Made by a program: the position numbers and the translations under genes. 12,023 nucleotides of DNA from Coemansia sp. RSA 922 (lineage: Eukaryota; Kickxellomycota; Kickxellomycetes; Kickxellales; Kickxellaceae). The notes under the pieces were generated by a model. That model was not told the origin of the DNA and ran no database searches. It saw only the letters and a list, made by a program, of their open reading frames with translations. Of this stretch, positions 6,450 to 12,023 are shown one piece after another. Positions within the stretch are counted from its first letter, which is position 1. Each line of letters begins with the position of its first letter. Location of the stretch: NCBI GenBank assembly GCA_027577415.1, contig JANBQS010000786.1, forward strand, positions 1 through 12,023. Reading direction: 5' to 3'.

Positions 6450-9178
6450 ATGTAAGCGTAGTGCAATCTGTCTACACAACACAGCGGTATTATGTACTTA
6501 CTAAGGCCAAATCTACTTATAGGGAGGCGGACGACAACAACAGCGGCAGTACAAAGTGCACGCATGACTTGCTCATGCGGCTTCCCTACGATTTGGCAGT
6601 GTTGGTGACAAGGCTGCTCAGCGCAAAGGACGTGTTCCAATGCTCGCTAGTGAGCAAAGACTGGCACAGCCTATTTACCAGCGACACGGTGCTGTATCCA
6701 CTTGTTCACCAGTTCTCTCACTTTGACCAGGAGCCCTTGATGCTCCGCTGTCTGCCCACGGGGCATGGACACCACGGCGACGAAAAGGACGTAAAGGAGG
6801 ATGTCTCTGATGAGGGCAAGGATCCCAAAGCAGAGGCAGAGGCCGAAAGGATGAAGCTGGAGGACTTGGCTAACCAGCAGTGGATGAAGAGCAGTCGGAT
6901 TCTGGCACGCTGTCTGGGCAAGACGCTTAACCGCGAGCGACGCTGGCGACGCGCCGAGCCTCTCAGCCGGCTGTACTTGCCTCCGGTACCGATGGATGGG
7001 TCAGACTCTGACATTAAGGAGGAGTGGCAGGGCCCCGTCAAGTCTCTCAAACTGAAGGGCGGTATGGTAGCCGTGCTGTACGAGAAGGGGGCCAGTATTA
7101 GGATCTGGAACTTGGACGCCGAGTATGATGAAATCAGGGGCATGACTGAGCAGTATATCAACGACAATATGGAGCTGCTCAAGGCGCAGACCAAATACGG
7201 CGGCCCCCCAATGCCGCTCTATGAGCCTGAGCAAGTCAACGCACTGCTTCGGTGTACGCGGAGTGGCGGTCCCCGGCTCGTGCATCTGCGGATAGTCAAA
7301 ATGAGGATCCCGCCGATTCTGTTTGACTACTTTGCGACGGGCAATACGCTGGTTACGGCGGCGGCCAACGGGGAGGTGGACGTGTATGACATGGTAACTG
7401 GGCAGCATCAACGTACTTTCAAAGTCGCTGGTGATATGCACATTGGGTCGGTCCACGTGTGGCTGGACTACATCGTCGTGGGTCATGGCCCGCTGATTAC
7501 GCTGTGGAACCACAAGACGGGCGAGGCGCTCGAGAGTGGGCTGCGCACGTCGCATCGGGCGAAGATCAATGGCGTGTTTATTCTCGACAACGACAAGCAT
7601 CTGATGAGCATCGATGAGTCTGGAATCATTGTCGTCACTAATCGGACGGCTGGGCGCCCTGAGGTCGAGACGCTGCTGGACGTACCGCTGTACCCGATGA
7701 TCATGGTTGGGCAGTTGGGCGCTCCGTACTCCATGCGCCTCTTGCACATGTCGCACTTGTGCGTATGGGGCAAGTACTCGCTGGGCCACTACGAGCTTTA
7801 TGAGCCCGGACTGCGCCATCTGCCGCCGCTGAACAGCCTGCGCGTCAATTCGAGCGGAGGCATCGAGGACGATGAGGAAGCGGAGTCGCATGTGCCGGTT
7901 GTTGAGCCAACCTCTGCCATTATGACGGCAGAGGAGCGCACGCTGTCAGAGTCTATGCAAACGCTTGCGCAGCTCGAGGCCACACACCATGATCTCGAGA
8001 AGATGTACAGCGAGATCGCTGGCGACCGCAGTAATGAGCACCCCGAGGGCGAGCGCATGTCAAGGCGGCGGATGAACCGCGTGCCGGCTGAAGAGCAGTA
8101 CCATATCATCAACATTGATCCGCCTACGGACCCGAACCCAGACGGCATGGTGCTCAGTGTCGATTTCCGCCACGCCATCTATTTGCACAGGAACTATATT
8201 ACGATACACGAGGTCGATAAGAAGACTGAGAGCGAGCTGCCTGCCGAGGCTGATGACGAGTTTGGCCCGGACGTTTGCTCCATGGGGCTGTGTCCTATTG
8301 ACCGCAAGCCTCGCAGCTTTGGTCCGGCGCGGGCACCAGCGCCCTTGGCAACGACTAGGCAGAGCAGCGCGGAAATGTCACTGAAGCATGTCTTTGAGCT
8401 GGGCAAGGCGAAAAAGGCCAAGAAAAGGGCGCTCTTGGAAGAGACCGAATCCAGAGAAGAAGAGCCCACCTTTGATCTTGACGACGATGCCGATTTCAAT
8501 GCGATGATGGCCGAGTTCGAGGGCGAGGACGGCTATGAGACAATGTCGGACCACGAGGATTTGGCTGGAGATGGCAGCGGAGAGGAGGAGGGCGAGCCGG
8601 AGGAGGAGCAAAGCGACATGGAAGTGACGATGCGCAATCTGCGGATGCGGACATGGTACAACGAGGTCAAGTACATGGTGAGCGAGACTGAGAAGTCCAA
8701 CTTGCGTCGTATAGAGTCTGCTATGATCCGGTTCACTCTGGGACTGTCGATTGAAAAGGACGAGCCGGCGTTTGGCATGATCCCAATGCACAAGGCTAGC
8801 CTTTGGCTTGCGCGCAAGTTCTTTGCAGAGTACGTGCCGGAGCTGCTGGCCGAGATCGACGCTGGTGTGCTGAACATCAATATGATGCTTCACACCGTGC
8901 CGTATTACGCGCAGCGATTACACGAGTCGAGGTTCAAGACGCCGGTGCTTAATGTCGACCATCGCGGCCAAGCGACGACGGCTGCGCAGTTGCTTCGTGA
9001 TATGGAGCGTGTCTATAGAGCTGCCAAGATCCCCGTGGCTAGGGCTCCGTGGAGCCAGAACCCCGAGTTTGCGTCGATGGCGGTGTGCTTCTTGCAGCAC
9101 CGGTCGACGGCTATGGACGACGGGAGAGTGGCTGTCGGGTGCGAAAACGGGTACGTGGTGGTGTCGTCTTTTGATTAG
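6450..9178 (+). CDS. F-box protein with WD40-like propeller and acidic region
   Basis: Model: AT (6450-6451) joined to 6523-9178, 885 aa, starting MEADDNNSGSTK. The raw open frame upstream has no ATG before the F-box, which supports the spliced start; M19 (MRLPYDL) is the fallback. The F-box lies at about residues 16-55 (LLMRLPYDLAVLV, DVFQCSLVSKDWHSLF) and would bind Skp1 in an SCF ubiquitin ligase. WD-like strands follow at about 170-430 (SIRIWNLD, GEVDVYDMVTGQ, ITLWNHKTGEAL, GIIVVTN). A last blade-like end closes the protein (DGRVAVGCENGYVVVSSF). Between them are a helical stretch (about 470-510), a Lys-rich KAKKAKKR patch near 630 that could be an NLS, and a long Asp/Glu-rich stretch (about 640-720). 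Substrate is unknown. It is divergent from TRM5. Confidence 0.8.
6452..6522 (+). other. Intron splitting the F-box gene's start codon, 71 bp
   Basis: Donor GTAAGC at 6452, branch-like TTACTAAGG at about 6498-6506, acceptor CTTATAG ending at 6522. The exons join AT|G GAG GCG GAC, creating the ATG. Without splicing the same ATG is followed at once by TAA. Sites are close to those of the TRM5 intron. Confidence 0.65.
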
Positions 9179-9360
9179 AGAGCTTTCAATATAATTTGAT
9201 TCGGTCAGCTGCGCCTGGACTTGCGCTAGAGGCGCACAAATTCTGGTGCGTCAACACCGCCCCTTTCTTCTTTTGTTTGCTCCGTCGAGTATTATTAACT
9301 TTTACTGCACAGTTGGAATCCTTGGACATCTCACTGTATTTTTTTTTTCTTCCTACTTAC

Positions 9361-11160
9361 ATGGGCCAGGCATATTCTCATTGGAATTCGGAGCAAGGCC
9401 GCCAACCCAACGATAGCCGCCAAGGACAGTCTGCCCAAGGACGAGCGACTCGCGGAAATGCACGTAGAAGCACCAGAAATGTGCGTGGTGGCAATGGCGG
9501 GCGCGAAGACAGCGGGCGCGGAGGCGATAGCCGGTATTCACCGTACACGACCGGGCCACGGACAGCGTCATCTGCTGCAACACGAGCGCCGGAACTAGTA
9601 CCAGCTACCCCAACGGTGGGCGAAGGAGTGGCGGAGGATTTGTCATCAGGCGATGCTGAGACTATGCAAACAGTACGTTTGGAACACGCCGGGTCGGCGG
9701 ATGCAAGAGCTGCTGTGGAGCAGCTGTGGGAGCAAGCCGACGCGGAAATGCAAGATACCATACACACCGAGACCCTGGACACGCCGGGCGTGGATGCTGT
9801 TGGGATGGCCAGGGCTCGTGTGAGGGCTGGGAACCGGCTTTTGTCGCGCATTGTGAGTCGCTCGGTTATCAGCGCCATTGCGCAGGAGCTTGAGCGTCGT
9901 CGACAGCCCTCTGCGGCTGGGGATCCGGAGGCGGATCGTGAGTCGGCGTATATGATGGATTTCAGCGGCCGTCTCAATTTGTATTACCATGTTTCCGTGT
10001 TTATCTTGTCTGTGCTCGAGGCTAGTGTTGACGCGCCCTCGGGCGCTAGCAGCGAAAGCGGCGGCGAGGGCACTGTTGCTGAGAATCCGACTGTCGCTGG
10101 CTCGTCGCAGCAGGCGGTGGCGGATGATGGCTCCTCTTCTTCGGTGGCTGGCGACGATTCTACACATGGCCTACAGTTCCGCATGTTCTTGCTTCCTGGG
10201 GCTATCGACCAGGCATTAGCCGAGCACGCTAGCACTCACACTGCTGCTCCCAGGGGAGCGACGCAGGCGGCCTCGGAACCTGGTGACAATGAGCAAACGT
10301 CTGATGAGCAGTTTTTTGCCGAGCAGCGCCGAGCATCGAGGCTGCTTGACCGCGAAGAGAAGCTGCGTCGGTTGCGCGACATTGCTCGAGCTATGCGTGA
10401 CGAGCGCCGTGACATCCAGATCCCAGTCGCCGTACTTGGACTCCGAATGAACTCGGAGCTGCGTCGATCTACGCGCACGGCGTTGCAAAACTTGGGCGAA
10501 CGTATAGCCAGCTCTGAAACCCCACCTGTGCCGCATACTTCGGGGCTGCAGGATGCTCTTCGCGGGTTGCGCAATCGGCTTACTAATATTGTCCCTGGAT
10601 TTATGGCTACTGGTAGCCACAATCGTCAAGAAGCTGAGGTAGCGGAAACCGCTGCCAATGATATTCAGCCGGCTGGAGAAGGAGCCGCAGTGCAACCTGG
10701 ATTATCGGTGTTTATCACTATTCACCATATGCAGTTGGGGAACCCGCTGATGCTTCCGATGGCTGCCTACGCGCTGTTTCCAGAGTTGGTTGCTGAGGAC
10801 ACTGAGGATAGCCTGGGTCGTGGGGCGAACTACGAGTTGTTTATAGAAATTGCGAATATTCTTGGTCAGACTAGAAGCGACACTGTTTCTCAGGATTTGG
10901 TCGATAAACGGTTACGCAAATACCACTACCATTCTGATGGTGGGAGTCCAGTAGCGTGTCCTATAGATGACCCTTTGTCTGGTGATATTGCTTTGGTCTC
11001 GGCTGATCGCTGTCCCGTGTGTTTGGAGGACTTTTTGGAGGGTGATGTATTGCGTGTACTTGAGTGTCACCATGGATTGCATATAGTGTGTGGTGATTCG
11101 TGGTTCACCAAGGGCTCAAACAAGTGTCCAATATGTAGGTCAGAAGCTGTACACCAATAA
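9361..11160 (+). CDS. RING-H2 E3 ubiquitin ligase, likely N-myristoylated
   Basis: 599 aa from the ATG at 9361; the frame upstream is open but has no ATG and is T-rich leader. The N-terminus MGQAYSHW fits the N-myristoylation pattern (Gly2, Ser6), suggesting membrane anchoring. Residues 15-110 are low-complexity Arg/Gly/Ser-rich. Helical segments at about 150-225 (LLSRIVSRSVISAIAQELERR, LNLYYHVSVFILSVLE) are followed by an Ala/Ser/Gly-rich region and an Arg/Glu-rich helix (about 320-365). A conserved pre-RING region follows (SVFITIHHMQL... ALFPELV... ANILGQ). The RING-H2 ligands are C551, C554, C569, H571, H574, C577, C589 and C592 (CPVC... CHHGLHIVC... CPIC), with W581 in the usual place. 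The architecture resembles a fungal RING family with a similar block before the RING. It probably transfers ubiquitin from an E2; substrate unknown. It follows the F-box gene by 182 bases on the same strand. Confidence 0.85.
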   Translation: MGQAYSHWNSEQGRQPNDSRQGQSAQGRATRGNARRSTRNVRGGNGGREDSGRGGDSRYSPYTTGPRTASSAATRAPELVPATPTVGEGVAEDLSSGDAETMQTVRLEHAGSADARAAVEQLWEQADAEMQDTIHTETLDTPGVDAVGMARARVRAGNRLLSRIVSRSVISAIAQELERRRQPSAAGDPEADRESAYMMDFSGRLNLYYHVSVFILSVLEASVDAPSGASSESGGEGTVAENPTVAGSSQQAVADDGSSSSVAGDDSTHGLQFRMFLLPGAIDQALAEHASTHTAAPRGATQAASEPGDNEQTSDEQFFAEQRRASRLLDREEKLRRLRDIARAMRDERRDIQIPVAVLGLRMNSELRRSTRTALQNLGERIASSETPPVPHTSGLQDALRGLRNRLTNIVPGFMATGSHNRQEAEVAETAANDIQPAGEGAAVQPGLSVFITIHHMQLGNPLMLPMAAYALFPELVAEDTEDSLGRGANYELFIEIANILGQTRSDTVSQDLVDKRLRKYHYHSDGGSPVACPIDDPLSGDIALVSADRCPVCLEDFLEGDVLRVLECHHGLHIVCGDSWFTKGSNKCPICRSEAVHQ

Positions 11161-11164
11161 TTAT

Positions 11165-11371
11165 TTATTTAATACCTTTATGAATTTCTAACGAATACCA
11201 AGGATGTACTCTGTGAATATGTGTAAGTTGTTCAGAGTATTTACTAGTTTGTGAACCGCAAAATGGACATATATAGGAGTCTTGAGTATATCTATAATCT
11301 TTCATCCTTGTTGATTTCTTCTTTCGAGTCTTTGAGCCATCCACTACATGGGTTTGTTTATCTGGAGACAT
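11165..11371 (-). CDS. Small C2H2-like zinc-finger protein, 68 aa
   Basis: From the ATG at 11371 (gaaATGt) the frame encodes a basic N-terminus (KTRKKKSTRMK, residues 14-24; NLS-like) and one finger, YICPFCG... LTHIHRVH. Possible ligands are C35, C38, H51 and H56 (C-X2-C-X12-H-X4-H); H53 is an alternative. The usual inner hydrophobic residues are only partly present, so the finger is atypical. The C-terminus after the finger is 12 residues. The stop codon lies 4 bases from the RING gene's stop on the other strand, and AATAAA on the minus strand overlaps this stop. A nearby TATA-like TTTTTTATACC lies about 15 bases before the ATG. It could be the last exon of a longer gene or a fortuitous frame; the finger argues for coding. 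Confidence 0.5.
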   Translation of the reverse strand: MSPDKQTHVVDGSKTRKKKSTRMKDYRYTQDSYICPFCGSQTSKYSEQLTHIHRVHPWYSLEIHKGIK

Positions 11372-11953
11372 TTCCGTATTGTAGGTATAAAAAAGAGTTT
11401 GTATTAACCATTATAATTACATATATGAGAGAGTCAAAAAGAAGTGGGGCTAATGGAATAAAACTCCTTTATATACTTTTCCCACCTCTCCCTCCTTTTT
11501 TGCGGAAAATGTCGGGTGAGAGAGTAAAATATGCACGTGAGGAAACATAAAGGTCCTTTGCCACGAAATCTGCAGAGCTTTTTATTGGACTCTCCCACCT
11601 GGTCATGAGAACTGTACATACCCTTTTTTTGCATCGCACGATTATATTGGTCAAACCATTTTTTTTTCTTTTAGACATTTCGTAAAAATGTCATCACTCT
11701 GAATAAAAATGCGATATAGTACATATTTTAAGACCTTTTTTCTTCTGGAGAAAAAAAAAAGGAAATTGTAAAGAGGGGGGTAGCAAACATTATCATGTTC
11801 AAGCAAAATGCACTTCCACTATTACAGGAAGGTCTCACGCAAATATGCATGGGCCTCACCACCACCACGAGACCAATAGTAAAAAAAAAAAGACATTTCT
11901 TTTGTATCTCCCACTTCGGATATCTTCAATATATATTAAAGGCGAGCAGGAAA
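11372..11953. other. Intergenic, no gene firmly supported
   Basis: A/T tracts alternate with short GC patches. A minus-strand frame at 11469-11678 could encode 69 aa starting MSKRKKNGLTN, in good start context (gaaATGt). It has no recognised motif and ends in a Gly/Lys-rich tail, so I do not call it a gene. The part near 11900-11950 is probably the 3' UTR of the right-edge kinase. A T-rich run (11651-11670) and two A-runs (about 11749 and 11880) are also present. Confidence 0.4.
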
Positions 11954-12023
11954 TCACGAAAGGTAGTCAAGGAGCCGCTCAACAACCTGAGTCATGGGGG
12001 GTCTGTCGGCCGGAGATTGCGCC
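11954..12023 (-). CDS. C-terminal end of a protein kinase (partial)
   Basis: The minus strand enters from the right edge and ends at TGA (11956-11954). The visible residues are AQSPADRPPMTQVVERLLDYLS. The P-x-DRP-x-M--VV--LL pattern is the end of the protein kinase catalytic domain (subdomain XI), whose Arg is conserved; the RPxMxxVVxxL form is common in tyrosine-kinase-like families. Only 22 residues are in the window, so the subfamily and N-terminal part are unknown. The stop right after the kinase fold means there is no C-terminal extension. Confidence 0.7.
   Translation of the reverse strand, partial: AQSPADRPPMTQVVERLLDYLS

Noticed and set aside
6461..6522. N-terminal extension of the F-box protein (first 21 codons of the open frame)
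   Set aside because: It opens with GTG, not ATG, and the stretch has donor, branch and acceptor motifs, so it is read as intron.
7001..7891. 296-aa minus-strand frame opposite the F-box gene
   Set aside because: Arg/His/Gln-rich product typical of the antisense of a GC-rich coding region; the plus frame has the conserved domains.
9196..9360. N-terminal extension of the RING protein
   Set aside because: No ATG before 9361; the stretch is a T-rich, Phe/Leu-rich leader, and MGQAYS at 9361 is a natural start.
11469..11678. 69-aa minus-strand frame starting MSKRKK
   Set aside because: Start context is good, but there is no recognisable motif, and another frame overlaps it with equal openness. 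Kept only as a note in the intergenic entry.
11861..11876. CACCACCACCAC as a microsatellite or tag
   Set aside because: Only four trinucleotide units, unremarkable in this composition.

Overview
The window looks like nuclear DNA of a filamentous or early-diverging fungus. Evidence for this: eukaryotic-type genes with long single reading frames, short introns with GTAAGC donors and CTAAT/ACTAA-like branch motifs, AATAAA-type 3' signals, and a TRM5, F-box/WD, RING and protein-kinase repertoire. A zoopagomycete such as Kickxellales/Coemansia would fit the mixed base composition, the short introns and the small orphan genes, but that placement is inference.

Layout. Bases 1-1244 hold no intact gene, only an open stretch running in from the left edge and broken coding-like fragments. 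Bases 1245-3609 carry three small AT-leaning orphan genes (97 aa +, 158 aa +, 168 aa -). Between and beside them lie two GC-richer, inverted-repeat-rich blocks (about 1700-1912 and 3713-3945) and a GA-tract. A perfect 24-bp palindrome sits just upstream of a BLOC-1/BORC snapin-like gene (4153-4668 +). This gene converges on TRM5 (4720-6246 -), the tRNA m1G37 methyltransferase. TRM5 shares a roughly 200-bp divergent promoter with a large F-box/WD-like protein (6450-9178 +). A probably N-myristoylated RING-H2 E3 ligase follows (9361-11160 +). It is tail to tail, 4 bp apart, with a 68-aa C2H2-like zinc-finger gene (11165-11371 -). The right edge holds the last codons of a protein kinase on the minus strand.

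Two gene models differ from the simple open frames. TRM5 has a 108-bp intron and a 29-residue charged C-terminal tail in a second exon. The F-box gene has no sensible in-frame ATG at its apparent 5' end, and a 71-bp intron appears to split the start codon itself (AT|G). Left unspliced, both junctions read ATG TAA, and both donors lie in the identical 12-mer GAAATGTAAGCG.

The right-hand two thirds is ordinary housekeeping and regulatory sequence: tRNA modification, ubiquitin ligase adaptor, E3 ligase, lysosome/endosome positioning. The left third is accessory-like. No prokaryotic-style operon, CRISPR array, rRNA or convincing tRNA was seen.
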